Below are positions 7,700 to 16,187 of a DNA stretch of 64,000 nt, in pieces. Below the pieces are notes generated by a model, which did no database searches, was not told where the DNA came from, and saw only the letters and a program-made list of their open reading frames with translations. Numbering within the stretch: the stretch's first letter is position 1; every line of letters starts with the position of its first letter. Origin of the DNA: DASSNU01 sp035701265. Its GTDB lineage: Bacteria > Gemmatimonadota > Gemmatimonadetes > Gemmatimonadales > Gemmatimonadaceae. A program made the position numbers and the translations under genes. Where the stretch lies: NCBI GenBank assembly GCA_035701265.1, contig DASSNU010000019.1, forward strand, positions 21,070 through 85,069, in the 5' to 3' direction.

Positions 7700-8611
7700 A
7701 TGGGGGACACGACCCTCTATCAGATCATGGGACGCAGGAGCGCCGCGCCCCTTCCGGATCGCAAGCCGCCCTGGCTCAAGGTGCGTGCGCCGGGCGGGGA
7801 GAACTACAGCCGCCTCCGGCACATCATGCGTGAGCTCCGCCTCCACACCGTGTGCGAGGAAGCGCACTGCCCCAACGTGGGCGAGTGCTGGGAGCACGGA
7901 ACCGCCACCTTCATGATCCTGGGCGATGTCTGCACGCGGAACTGCGCCTACTGCGCCGTGGCGCACGGCCGCCCGCCCGCGTACGACATCGAGGAGCCCG
8001 AGCGCGTGGCCAGCGCCGTAGCGGAGATGCGGCTTCGCCACGCGGTCATCACCTCCGTGGACCGCGACGACCTTCCGGACTTCGGCGCGTACATCTTTGC
8101 CGAGACGATCCGGCAGATCCACGCGCGCCTCCCTGGATGCTCCGTCGAGGTGCTCGTCCCCGATTTCCAGGGGAACGAGGAGAGCATTCGCACCGTGCTC
8201 GACGCGGCGCCGGAGATCTACAACCACAACACCGAGACCGTGCCGCGTCTGTACCGCCGCGCGCGCCCGGGTGGGCGCTACGAGCGCGTCATGAAGATCT
8301 TCCGCTTCGTCAAGCAGACCGCGCCCGAGATCCCCACCAAGACGGGAATCATCCTCGGCATGGGAGAGACCATCGAGGAAGTCGTGCAGACCATGCGCGA
8401 GCTGCGCGAGGTGGACGTGGACATCCTCACCCTGGGACAGTACCTCCGCCCATCGGCCGATCACATCCCGCTGGACCGGTATTACACCCCCGACGAGTTC
8501 CGCCGGCTGCGCGACATCGGCCTCTCGCTCGGCTTCCGGCACGTGGAATCGGGACCGCTCGTGCGCTCGAGCTATCACGCCTGGGAGCAGGTTCAGGCGG
8601 CGGGCGTATGA
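7700..8611 (+). CDS. lipA: Lipoyl synthase
   Basis: A 303-residue radical-SAM enzyme that inserts two sulfurs into octanoyl-lysine on lipoyl domains. Both clusters are visible: the auxiliary cluster Cys52-x4-Cys57-x5-Cys63 (CEEAHCPNVGEC) and the radical-SAM triad Cys78-x3-Cys82-x2-Cys85 (CTRNCAYC). Other family blocks are DDLPDFGAYIFAETI, YNHNTETVPRLYRRARPG, KTGIILGMGETIEEV and the C-terminal VRSSYHA, whose Ser ligates the auxiliary cluster. ATG 7700 was chosen for the AGGAG just upstream and a normal family length. Its stop overlaps the pdhA start (ATGA), so it is translationally coupled to the enzyme whose E2 it lipoylates. Confidence 0.97.
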   Translation: MGDTTLYQIMGRRSAAPLPDRKPPWLKVRAPGGENYSRLRHIMRELRLHTVCEEAHCPNVGECWEHGTATFMILGDVCTRNCAYCAVAHGRPPAYDIEEPERVASAVAEMRLRHAVITSVDRDDLPDFGAYIFAETIRQIHARLPGCSVEVLVPDFQGNEESIRTVLDAAPEIYNHNTETVPRLYRRARPGGRYERVMKIFRFVKQTAPEIPTKTGIILGMGETIEEVVQTMRELREVDVDILTLGQYLRPSADHIPLDRYYTPDEFRRLRDIGLSLGFRHVESGPLVRSSYHAWEQVQAAGV

Positions 8612-9732
8612 GCGCGCGCGGAGGTCGGGCAGGAGGAAGCGCGCGCGCGGCACGAAAGCGCGCCAACGCGCGCGAGCGGGAGAACGGCGCCAACGGTGCC
8701 GGCACCGCGGCGGGCGTCGCGTCGCCTCCCGACGTATCGCATCGCGAGCTGCTGCGCTCCATGCTGCTGCAGCGACGCTTCGAGGAGCGCGCCGCCGAGG
8801 CGTACGCCATGGGGTACATCGGCGGATTCTGTCACCTGTACATCGGACAGGAAGCGGTGGGCACCGGCGCGATCTCGGTGCTTCGCGATGATGATTACGT
8901 CATCGCCAGCTATCGCGATCACGGCCAGGCGCTCGCCCGCGGCGTACCACCGCGCGCGATCATGGCGGAGTTGTTCGGCCGCGTGGACGGCGTGGCGCAC
9001 GGCAAGGGCGGCTCGATGCACATCTTCGACCGCGAGCGGAATTTCCTCGGCGGGCACGGTATCGTGGGCGGGCACATCCCGCTCGCCACGGGCGTGGGCT
9101 TCGCCATCAAGTATCGCGGCGGCGATCAGGTCTGTCTCTGCTTCTTCGGCGAGGCGGCCGTGAACGGCGGCGCCTTCCACGAAGCGCTGAACATGGCCGC
9201 GCTCTGGAAGCTTCCCGTCATCTACGTCATCGAGAACAATCGCTACGGCATGGGTACCGCGCTCGAGCGCGCGTCGGCCATCAACGACATTGCCGAGCGC
9301 GCCTGCTCCTACGACATGCCCAACGAGGTGGTGGACGGACAGGATGTGCTGGCCGTGCGCGAGGCGGTGGCGCGCGCCGTTCACCGAGCGCGCGCGGAGC
9401 ACATCCCCACCCTCATCGAAGCGCGCACCTACCGCTTCATGGGACACTCCATGTCCGATGCGGTGAGCGGCACCTATCGCACCAAGGAGGAATTGGAGGA
9501 GCACATGAAGCGCGACCCGATCCTCGTTCTGCGCGGCGTCATGGAAAAAGCCGGCGAATGGTCCGACGAGGAGATGGACGCGCTCGACCAGGAGGTGCGC
9601 GCGATCGTGGAAGACGCATGGCAGTTCGCCGAGAAGAGTGCGGAGCCGCCCCTGGAGCTGCTCACGGCCGATGTGCTCGTGGACAGCACGAGCGACGCGG
9701 CTCCGTCCCCGTCACCGGTCACCGGAGACTGA
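8608..9732 (+). CDS. pdhA: Pyruvate dehydrogenase E1 component, alpha subunit
   Basis: A 374-residue subunit that, with the beta subunit, uses thiamine diphosphate to decarboxylate pyruvate and pass acetyl to E2. A disordered, Arg/Ala-rich N-terminus of about 40 residues precedes the family core RSMLLQRRFEERAAEAYAMG. The thiamine site carries GEAAVNGGAFHEALNMA and ends in VIENN, so the usual GDG triplet reads GEA here. Phosphorylation-loop-like YRFMGHSMSDAV follows. The ATG overlaps the lipA stop by four bases, and the beta-subunit gene starts one base after the stop. Branched-chain or acetoin dehydrogenase E1 is the alternative, but the surrounding complete PDH set favours pyruvate. Confidence 0.92.
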   Translation: MSARGGRAGGSARAARKRANARERENGANGAGTAAGVASPPDVSHRELLRSMLLQRRFEERAAEAYAMGYIGGFCHLYIGQEAVGTGAISVLRDDDYVIASYRDHGQALARGVPPRAIMAELFGRVDGVAHGKGGSMHIFDRERNFLGGHGIVGGHIPLATGVGFAIKYRGGDQVCLCFFGEAAVNGGAFHEALNMAALWKLPVIYVIENNRYGMGTALERASAINDIAERACSYDMPNEVVDGQDVLAVREAVARAVHRARAEHIPTLIEARTYRFMGHSMSDAVSGTYRTKEELEEHMKRDPILVLRGVMEKAGEWSDEEMDALDQEVRAIVEDAWQFAEKSAEPPLELLTADVLVDSTSDAAPSPSPVTGD

Positions 9733-9733
9733 C

Positions 9734-10714
9734 GTGGCCGTCGTCACCTACCGCGATGCGTTGAACCAGGCGCTGCGTGAGGAGATGCAGCGCGACGACC
9801 GCGTCTTCCTCATGGGCGAGGAAGTCGGCGTCTACCAGGGCGCGTACAAGGTGTCCAAGGGGTTGCTGCAGGAGTTCGGGGAGATGCGCGTGGTCGACAC
9901 GCCCATCACCGAGCTCGGCTTCGCCGGCGTGGGCGTGGGTGCGGCCATGGTGGGGCTCCGCCCGATCATCGAGTTCATGACGTGGAACTTCGCCCTCCTC
10001 GCGCTCGATCAGGTGGTCAATTCGGCGGCCAAGATGCTCTACATGTCGGGGGGGCAGTACAATATCCCGATCGTCTTTCGCGGCCCGAACGGCGCGGCGC
10101 TCCAGCTCTCCGCGCAGCACTCGCAGGCGTGGGAGTCGTGGCTGGCGCACATCCCCGGGCTCAAGGTCGTAGCGCCGGGCACGCCGTACGATGCCAAGGG
10201 GCTGCTCAAGTCGGCCGTGCGCGACGACAATCCGGTGATCGTGCTCGAGGGGGAGATGCTCTACAACACCAAGGGCGAGATCCCCGCCGACGAGTACGTC
10301 GTCCCCATAGGACAAGCCGACATCAAGCGCGAAGGGGGAGACGTCACGATCATCACGTGGGGCAAGATGGTGCTCGCGGCCATGCAGGCCGCCGATCAGC
10401 TCGCCAAGGAGAACATCGCGGCGGAGGTGGTGGACCTGCGGACGCTGCGCCCGATGGACGTGCAGACGGTGCTCTCGTCCGTGGCCAAGACGAACCGCGC
10501 GGTGGTACTGGAGGAAGGGTGGGAAGTGGCCGGGTTCGGCGCGCAGGTGGTGGACTACGTGCAGCGCTTCGCCTTCGACGAGCTGGATGCGCCCGTGCTG
10601 CGCGTCCACCAGGCGGATGCGCCCATGCCCTACGCCAAGAACCTCGAGCGCGCCGCCAAGCCGGACGCGCAGCGCACGGTGGCGGCAGTCAAGCAGGTAC
10701 TCTACGTCGACTAG
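9734..10714 (+). CDS. pdhB: Pyruvate dehydrogenase E1 component, beta subunit
   Basis: A 326-residue transketolase-like subunit completing the E1 heterotetramer. It shows VFLMGEEVGVYQGAYKVSKG, the DTPITELGFAGVGVGAAMVG segment holding the glutamate that activates thiamine diphosphate, PIIEFMTWNFALLALDQVVN, FRGPNGAALQLSAQHSQAWE with the conserved His, and VVDLRTLRPMD. Length and order match bacterial PdhB closely. The GTG start at 9734 is one base after the pdhA stop, indicating tight coupling and one-to-one production of the two subunits. The pdhC gene follows after 54 bases. Confidence 0.95.
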   Translation: MAVVTYRDALNQALREEMQRDDRVFLMGEEVGVYQGAYKVSKGLLQEFGEMRVVDTPITELGFAGVGVGAAMVGLRPIIEFMTWNFALLALDQVVNSAAKMLYMSGGQYNIPIVFRGPNGAALQLSAQHSQAWESWLAHIPGLKVVAPGTPYDAKGLLKSAVRDDNPVIVLEGEMLYNTKGEIPADEYVVPIGQADIKREGGDVTIITWGKMVLAAMQAADQLAKENIAAEVVDLRTLRPMDVQTVLSSVAKTNRAVVLEEGWEVAGFGAQVVDYVQRFAFDELDAPVLRVHQADAPMPYAKNLERAAKPDAQRTVAAVKQVLYVD

Positions 10715-10768
10715 CGCCGCGCGCCGGTCGATCGGCGCGCGCGATCTTCGTCTCCCGGGAGTGATGGC

Positions 10769-12145
10769 ATGGCGATCAAGGTGGTGATGGAGGCGCTCTC
10801 GCCCACCATGGAAGAGGGGCGCCTCGTGAAGTGGCACAAGCAGGAAGGAGACGAGGTCGCCAAGGGCGATGTGCTCGCCGAGGTCGAGACCGACAAGGCG
10901 ATCATGGAGCTTGTGGCGCGCGGCAGCGGTGTGCTGCGCAAGCAGCTGCTCCCCGAGGGAGGGACGACGGCGGTGGGGACGCCCGTGGCGGTGATCGCCG
11001 CGCGCGACGAGAACATCGACGCGCTGCTCTCCGACGTCCAGGGCGCTGCGGCGCCGCCATCCCAAGTCGTGGCCGAGACGCGCGAAGAGGCGGGAGCGAA
11101 CGCCATCCCCGAAACGCCGCCGCAGTCGCAGGGGGAAGCCTCCACACCGCCGCAGCAGAAGACGCCCTCTCGCGCTGCAGCACCGCCCTCGGGCGCACCG
11201 CCACGCTCTCCAGAGCCTTCGCGCGGCGCGCCGCAGGCACCATCACCCGCGGAGCGCGGCGGAGGCAACGGCGGCGGGCGGCTCCGCTCCTCCCCGCTCG
11301 CGCGCCGGCTGGCCTCCGAGCAGGGGCTGGACCTGGCCCGCGTGTCGGGGAGTGGACCCGGCGGACGCATCGTGAAGCGCGACATCCAAGCGGCGCTCGA
11401 GTCCGGCGTCGCCGCCGCGCCCGCGCGGCGCGCACCGGCCGCCCCGGCTGCGGGCGGCCCCGAGTTCGAGGACATCCCGCTCACACAGATTCGCAAGACG
11501 ATCGCGCGCCGGTTGGCCGAATCGATCGGCCCGATCCCCACGTTCTATCTCACCGCCGAGTTCGACGTGGAGCGCATGGCCGAGATGCGTGCCGCCATGG
11601 TCGAGCTGGGAGATGAATACCGCGTCTCCGTGAACGACATCCTGCTCAAGGCGGTGGCCACGGCGCTCGCCCGGCATCCCGAGGTGAACGCGCACTGGCT
11701 GGGCGATCGCATCCGCCAGCATCACCGCGTGCACGTCGGGATGGCGGTGGCCATTCCGCAAGGGCTCATCACGCCGGTGATCTTCGATGCGGACCGGAAG
11801 GGACTGCTCGAGATCTCCGCGGAGGCGCGCGCGCTCGCCGCCCGCGCGCGCGAGCGCAAGCTCACGCCGGAGGAATACACCGGCGCCACATTTTCCGTGT
11901 CGAACCTCGGCATGCTCCAGATCGAGCAGTTCACGGCCATCATCAATCCACCCGAGGTGGGGATCCTGGCGGTCGGCGCGATGGAGCCCACGCCCATCGT
12001 CGCGGCGGACGGCTCAGTGGCAGTGCGGCGACGCCTGCGTGTGACGATGAGCTGCGACCACCGCGCCGTGGACGGCGCCACCGGCGCGCGCTTTCTCCAG
12101 ACGCTGCGGCGCATGATCGAGAATCCGCTCCTGCTGGTGTCCTGA
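10769..12145 (+). CDS. pdhC: Dihydrolipoamide acetyltransferase (PDH E2)
   Basis: A 458-residue E2 core protein. Residues 1-76 form one lipoyl domain with the target Lys43 in EVETDKAIMELV. A Pro/Ala/Gln-rich flexible linker leads to the peripheral-subunit-binding domain (about 171-206, LARRLASEQGLDLARVSGSG). A second linker leads to the catalytic domain from about 231, with the active-site His near residue 430 in SCDHRAVDGATGARFL. It takes acetyl from E1 on the swinging lipoyl arm and passes it to CoA. Only one lipoyl domain is present. The gene sits between both E1 genes and lpdA, so all PDH subunits come from one transcript. Confidence 0.95.
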   Translation: MAIKVVMEALSPTMEEGRLVKWHKQEGDEVAKGDVLAEVETDKAIMELVARGSGVLRKQLLPEGGTTAVGTPVAVIAARDENIDALLSDVQGAAAPPSQVVAETREEAGANAIPETPPQSQGEASTPPQQKTPSRAAAPPSGAPPRSPEPSRGAPQAPSPAERGGGNGGGRLRSSPLARRLASEQGLDLARVSGSGPGGRIVKRDIQAALESGVAAAPARRAPAAPAAGGPEFEDIPLTQIRKTIARRLAESIGPIPTFYLTAEFDVERMAEMRAAMVELGDEYRVSVNDILLKAVATALARHPEVNAHWLGDRIRQHHRVHVGMAVAIPQGLITPVIFDADRKGLLEISAEARALAARARERKLTPEEYTGATFSVSNLGMLQIEQFTAIINPPEVGILAVGAMEPTPIVAADGSVAVRRRLRVTMSCDHRAVDGATGARFLQTLRRMIENPLLLVS

Positions 12146-12186
12146 CATACCGGACCGAACATCGACTCTCACCACCCGAACCTGAC

Positions 12187-13593
12187 ATGGCTACGTACGA
12201 CGTGATCTTCCTCGGCGGTGGACCCGCCGGCTACGTGGGCGCCATCCGCTGCGCGCAGCTCGGTCTCTCCACTGCGGTGGTGGAGCGTGAAGGACTGGGC
12301 GGCACCTGCGTGCTCTGGGGGTGCATTCCGGCCAAGGCGCTGCTGGAATCGGCCGCGCTCGCGCAGCGCATCCGTCACGCCGCCGACTTCGGTGTCACCA
12401 CCGGCGAGGTGACCACCGACTACGGCGTGGCGATGAAGCGCTCGCGCGCCGTGAGCCAGCAGAACTCCAAGGGCGTGGAGTTCCTCTTCAAGAAGCACAA
12501 GATCACCTACATCAAGGGGACCGGCACGCTCGCGGGCGGAAAGAAGGTTTCCGTGGCCACCGCCGCCGGCGCGACCGAGACGCACGACGCACGCAAGGGC
12601 GTGGTCGTGTCCACCGGCTCGCGCGTGCGCGGCCTTCCGCAGGTGGGGCTGGAGATCGACAAGCGCACGGTCATCTCATCGGATGAAGCGTTGGTGCTCG
12701 AGAAGGCGCCGTCGTCCATGGCCATCGTGGGCGCGGGCGCGGTGGGGTGCGAGTTCGCCGATGTCTTCAATGCGTTCGGCACGTCCGTCACGCTCATCGA
12801 GGTACTCCCCACCATCCTCCCGCTCGAGGATGCCGAGGTCGCCGCGGAGCTCACGCGCAGCTTCAAGAAGCGGAAGATCGACGTGCTCACCGGCGCCAGA
12901 ATTCAGAGCGCCAAGGTGAAGAAGAACGGCGTGACGCTCGGACTCACAGCGGGGAACGAGAAGAAGGAGCTGCAGGTGGACGTCGTTCTCGTCGCCGCAG
13001 GGCGCGCACCGAACGTGGAGGGGATCGGGCTGGAGAAGGCCGGCGTGCAGCTCACCGAGCGCGGGTTCATCAAGGTGGACGAGCGCCTGCAGACGAGCGC
13101 GCCAGGCATCTACGCCATCGGCGACGTGGCCGGCCCACCGATGCTCGCGCACAAGGGCTCGCGCGAGGGCGTCGTGCTCGCCGAGCACCTTGCCGGACAG
13201 TCGCACGTGCATCCGGTGAACTACGGGAACATTCCCAATGCCACGTACTGCCATCCGGAAGTGGCGTCCATCGGGCTCACCGAGCAGCAGTGCAAGGAGA
13301 AGAAGCTCGAGTACAAGGTGGGGAAGTTCCCCTTCTCCGCCAACGGACGCGCACGCACCGCGGGCGAAACCGAGGGATTCGTCAAGATCATTCGCGACAC
13401 CAAGTACGGCGAGATCCTCGGCGCGCACATCATCGGGCCGCACGCCACCGAGCTGATCCACGAGCTGGCGGTCGCGCGGGAGAACGAGTTCACCGTGGAA
13501 GAGGTAGACCTCGCTATCCACGCGCACCCCACGCTGGCCGAGGCGGTGGCCGAAGCCACGCTGGATTCACTCGGCCGCGTGCTGCACATCTGA
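12187..13593 (+). CDS. lpdA: Dihydrolipoyl dehydrogenase (E3)
   Basis: A 468-residue flavoprotein that reoxidises dihydrolipoamide on E2 and reduces NAD. It has the FAD motif VIFLGGGPAGYVGAIR, the redox disulfide Cys41/Cys46 in GGTCVLWGCIPAK, the NAD motif MAIVGAGAVGCEFADVF, the second FAD block IYAIGDVAGPPMLAHKG, and the C-terminal catalytic His-Glu pair in AIHAHPTLAEAVAE. The spacer between the redox cysteines is VLWG rather than the common LNVG, a mild variation. It ends three bases before lipB and is clearly part of the PDH-lipoylation operon. Confidence 0.96.
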   Translation: MATYDVIFLGGGPAGYVGAIRCAQLGLSTAVVEREGLGGTCVLWGCIPAKALLESAALAQRIRHAADFGVTTGEVTTDYGVAMKRSRAVSQQNSKGVEFLFKKHKITYIKGTGTLAGGKKVSVATAAGATETHDARKGVVVSTGSRVRGLPQVGLEIDKRTVISSDEALVLEKAPSSMAIVGAGAVGCEFADVFNAFGTSVTLIEVLPTILPLEDAEVAAELTRSFKKRKIDVLTGARIQSAKVKKNGVTLGLTAGNEKKELQVDVVLVAAGRAPNVEGIGLEKAGVQLTERGFIKVDERLQTSAPGIYAIGDVAGPPMLAHKGSREGVVLAEHLAGQSHVHPVNYGNIPNATYCHPEVASIGLTEQQCKEKKLEYKVGKFPFSANGRARTAGETEGFVKIIRDTKYGEILGAHIIGPHATELIHELAVARENEFTVEEVDLAIHAHPTLAEAVAEATLDSLGRVLHI

Positions 13594-13596
13594 GGG

Positions 13597-14364
13597 ATGG
13601 AGACGGCATCGGTCGTGGCCGACACCACGCTCCCACACGCGGCCGGGCCTCCAGAGTTGTGGACGTGGGCGCTCGGTGTGCGTCCGTACGCCGAGGTGCT
13701 CGAGCTGCAGCGGCAGGTGGCGCGGGCGCGCATTGCGGGAGAGATCGCGCAGGACATGCTCCTTCTCGTGGAGCACAGCCCCGTCGTCACCCTCGGCCGC
13801 ACCGCCAAGCCGGAGCACCTGCTGCTCTCCGCAGATGCGCTGGCCGCGCGCGGGATCGAGCTGTTCGAGGTGGAGCGCGGCGGCGACGTCACGTACCACG
13901 GGCCCGGCCAGCTCGTGGGCTATCCCATCATCGATCTCAAGCGACACCGGCAGGACCTGCACTGGTACCTGCGCCAGGTGGAGGAAGTGCTCATTCGCGC
14001 ACTTGCGCGGTGGGACATCCGCGCCGAGCGGAATCCGGGTCTCACCGGCGTGTGGACGCAAGACCGCAAGATCGCCTCGATCGGCATTCACGCGCGTGAC
14101 TGGGTCACCTGGCACGGCTTCGCGCTCAACGTCACCACCGAGCCCGCGGCGTTCGATGTGATCGTCCCGTGCGGCATCGCGGGGGTGGAGATGACCTCGA
14201 TGGCGCGAGAGGCGGGGCGCCCGGTGGCAATCTGGGAGGTCACCGTCGCCGTCCGCCAGGCCTTTGCCGATGTGTTCGGGCTCATAGCGGTGGAGTACAG
14301 CGAGAGCGGAGTGAACCGCATGGCGCTGGCCTCTTGTTCGCTACGAAGCGCTCCCACACCTTAG
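13597..14364 (+). CDS. lipB: Octanoyl-[acyl carrier protein]:protein N-octanoyltransferase
   Basis: A 255-residue enzyme that moves octanoate from ACP to lipoyl-domain lysines, the step before lipoyl synthase. Visible motifs are EHSPVVTLGR, the RGGDVTYHGPGQLVGYPIID core, RKIASIGIHARDWVTWHGFA with the conserved Lys near residue 158, and VPCGIAGVEMTS with the catalytic Cys near residue 192. It starts three bases after the lpdA stop and closes the block, giving the cell substrate enzyme and cofactor-loading enzymes on one strand. The last 25 or so residues are less conserved and run up to the boundary of the accessory island. Confidence 0.95.
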   Translation: METASVVADTTLPHAAGPPELWTWALGVRPYAEVLELQRQVARARIAGEIAQDMLLLVEHSPVVTLGRTAKPEHLLLSADALAARGIELFEVERGGDVTYHGPGQLVGYPIIDLKRHRQDLHWYLRQVEEVLIRALARWDIRAERNPGLTGVWTQDRKIASIGIHARDWVTWHGFALNVTTEPAAFDVIVPCGIAGVEMTSMAREAGRPVAIWEVTVAVRQAFADVFGLIAVEYSESGVNRMALASCSLRSAPTP

Positions 14365-14386
14365 ACCTATCCCCCAGCTGCGGAAC

Positions 14387-14714
14387 ATAGAGCCGGACGC
14401 CCGGCCACTCGTCGAGAGCCTCCGCGAATCCTTCACGTTGGAGGACCTGCCCTACGTGGTGTACGTGCGCGCCTCCGTCGACGCCGGGCTTGCGGACGCG
14501 GCTGCCGGCCGCACCAGAGACCACGAGGATGCCATGGCCAGGGTGCGCGCGCGCATCCAACGCGCGTCCGGAGTGCGTGTAACGCTTGGCCGCTCGCCCC
14601 TCCGTTGGACCGAGCACGCGTCGGGAACTCGCCGCGATTGCGGAGTACGTCAGTGTCGCGTCGTCCGCCTACTCCGAGCAGGAGATTGCGCACCGCGTGC
14701 GGCCACTCGACTAG
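14387..14714 (+). pseudogene. Toxin-antitoxin relic: antitoxin-like segment fused to frameshifted parE 5' half
   Basis: Two protein-like stretches without a proper start or stop. First, YVRASVDAGLADAAAGRTRD and HEDAMARVRARIQ match the C-terminal pattern of small RelB/ParD-type antitoxins. Upstream residues (LVESLRESFTLEDLPYVV) could belong to a second relic resembling an MNT-type nucleotidyltransferase. Then LRWTEHA begins a ParE-type toxin at about 14600, which continues one frame over as STRRELAAIAEYVSVASSAY and stops at 14712-14714. A one-base loss between 14612 and 14620 explains the frame change. The matching C-terminal half of the toxin lies at 15674-15838, beyond an IS5-like relic, so the toxin gene was split by insertion. 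All parts are dead. Confidence 0.7.
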
Positions 14715-15667
14715 GCCCTGTGTGACAGGGCTGGTGTAGGGATGGCAGCGCTCGACTTGGTGTAGTGTAGCCGACGTTGAACATACCGCACCAACACGAA
14801 CTGAGCGATGCCGAATGGGAACGCATCGCCCCCTGCCGCCGCTCGAGACGATCGGTACCCATTCCCAGGGTGATCAACTCATCCTCAATGGGATTCTCTT
14901 CTAGGTCAAGGCTGCCCCCTGGCACGACCTGCCCGAATGCCACCGCCCCGAGTCGACCGTCGCCTGACGCTTCCGACGCTGGACGGGAGAGGGCCTCTGG
15001 GATCGCCTCCTCGAGGTACTCCGGCATGATCTCGAGGCCGTGGGAGAACTCGACTGGGATCTCTGGTGCATCGATGGCACCCACGACCGAACGCATCGGG
15101 TCGCCGCGGACGCGGGGGGGAAATCCGAAGACACTCCAGGAGCTGGGCGAGCCGGAGAACCACTCGCTGGGACGCAGCCGCGGCTGGTTCTCGACCGAAG
15201 TCCATCTCGTCACCGACGGAAGCGGGCTTCGCCTTGGAGCGGAGCTGAGCGGCGGGCAAGCGCATGACAACCGCTTCGTCGAGACGGTGCTCGCGAGCGT
15301 GGGACTCCAGCGCGTACATCCGGGAAGTCCGCGCAGTCAGCCGCGTCGCCCCGCGGGGGATAGGGGTTGCAGCTTCCCGACTGTGCGTGCTTCGCTGAGG
15401 CGCCGACATAGCGGTGCGGTGATCGCCGAGCGAAGCGACCAGCGGGAGCGGCGCGCGCACCACGCTGGTCGCAAGCCGACGTTCGACAATGAGGCGTACC
15501 GGCGGCAGCGTCACTTCATTGAGAACTGTGTCGGCTGGCTCACGGAAGCTCGCGGTATCGCCACCCGCTACGAGCAGCTCGCGCTGTATGACCTCGCACT
15601 TGTGATACTCGCCATGGCACGATGCCTCAGCAAACGCATCATCACACCTCCATCACGCAGAGCTTAG
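14715..15667 (+). mobile_element. IS5-like insertion sequence relic (multiply frameshifted transposase)
   Basis: A degraded DDE transposase of the IS5 kind. The N-terminus HELSDAEWERIAP starts near 14795. The core continues in another frame with WDLWCIDGTH (15052-15081), the first catalytic Asp region, then returns as GWFSTEVHLVTDGSGLRLGA and ends with HHAGRKPTFDNEAYRRQRHF and GWLTEARGIATRYEQLALYD. At least two frameshifts and a shortened middle show it cannot make active transposase. The left end has a hairpin, GCCCTGT with ACAGGGC at 14715-14731. The right terminal repeat is not recognisable. The element interrupts a parE-type toxin gene whose two halves flank it. Confidence 0.8.
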
Positions 15668-15673
15668 GCGCGT

Positions 15674-15838
15674 CTGTTCCCGGAGTCGGGGCGTGTTGTG
15701 CCGGATGTGAATCGCGCCGAGATCCGTAAGCTCCGCGAGCCGCCGTATCGCCTGGTCTATCGCGTGCATTCCGACGCGATCGGGGTCCCCTCGGTCCTGC
15801 ACAGCCGGCAACATTTTCCGGGATTGCCTCAGGCATAG
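15674..15838 (+). pseudogene. parE-type toxin, C-terminal half, separated by IS5-like relic
   Basis: A 54-codon frame without a start codon context reads LFPESGRVVPDVNRAEIRKL, REPPYRLVYRV and IGVPSVLHSRQHFP, then stops at 15836-15838. FP-x2-GR-x-VP, the PYRLVYRV strand and the final HSR-x2-FP are hallmark features of ParE/RelE-type toxins. The N-terminal half lies upstream at about 14600-14714, and the IS5-like relic sits exactly between them. Joining the two gives a normal-length toxin of about 95-100 residues. It is therefore an inactivated plasmid-stabilisation type toxin gene. Confidence 0.8.
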
Positions 15839-15978
15839 CTCTGCGCACCGCGCGGGCGAATGACAGGGCGAAGCTGCTCAGCCGGCCCCACCGCCCACTG
15901 TTCGCCTCGGGACGTTGTCGGTGCGGCCGGCTCGCAGTCGCTGCGATCTCGATACGGGAACTCCGCGCGTTCTCCTCG

Positions 15979-16132
15979 CTATCCGGCGCGCATAGCGAGG
16001 CGCAGCAGACTCACTATGCTCTTGTACGGATCAACTTTCTCGCTCGATGCTTCGCCTGGCGATACCGTGCCTGCTTCGCGCATTGCGGTTTCCGTCACAC
16101 GCGGCGCCAGCTGCAGTGCCGCAGCATGGAGT
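15979..16132 (-). pseudogene. 3' part of small exported Cys-rich protein gene, cut by IS3 element
   Basis: This minus-strand frame (ending in TAG at 15979) is the continuation of the gene at 17427-17707. Removing the IS3 element and one copy of its 3-base target duplication joins the two parts in perfect frame: ...CDAVDAGL followed by HAAALQLAPRVTETAMREAG and a basic end SIVSLLRLAMRAG. The restored protein is 143 residues. In the present DNA this part has no start or ribosome site and should be silent. The reconstruction is exact arithmetic on the sequence and is strong evidence for recent insertion. Confidence 0.85.
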
Positions 16133-16187
16133 TGACCCGGTTTGGTGGACACCTCGAATGCCCTGATATTCAGGGCGGAGGTGTTCA

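Noticed and set aside
15860..16135. A 91-codon frame between the toxin relic and the IS3 element
   Set aside because: It lies opposite the rebuilt 3' part of the Cys-rich protein gene and has no protein character.
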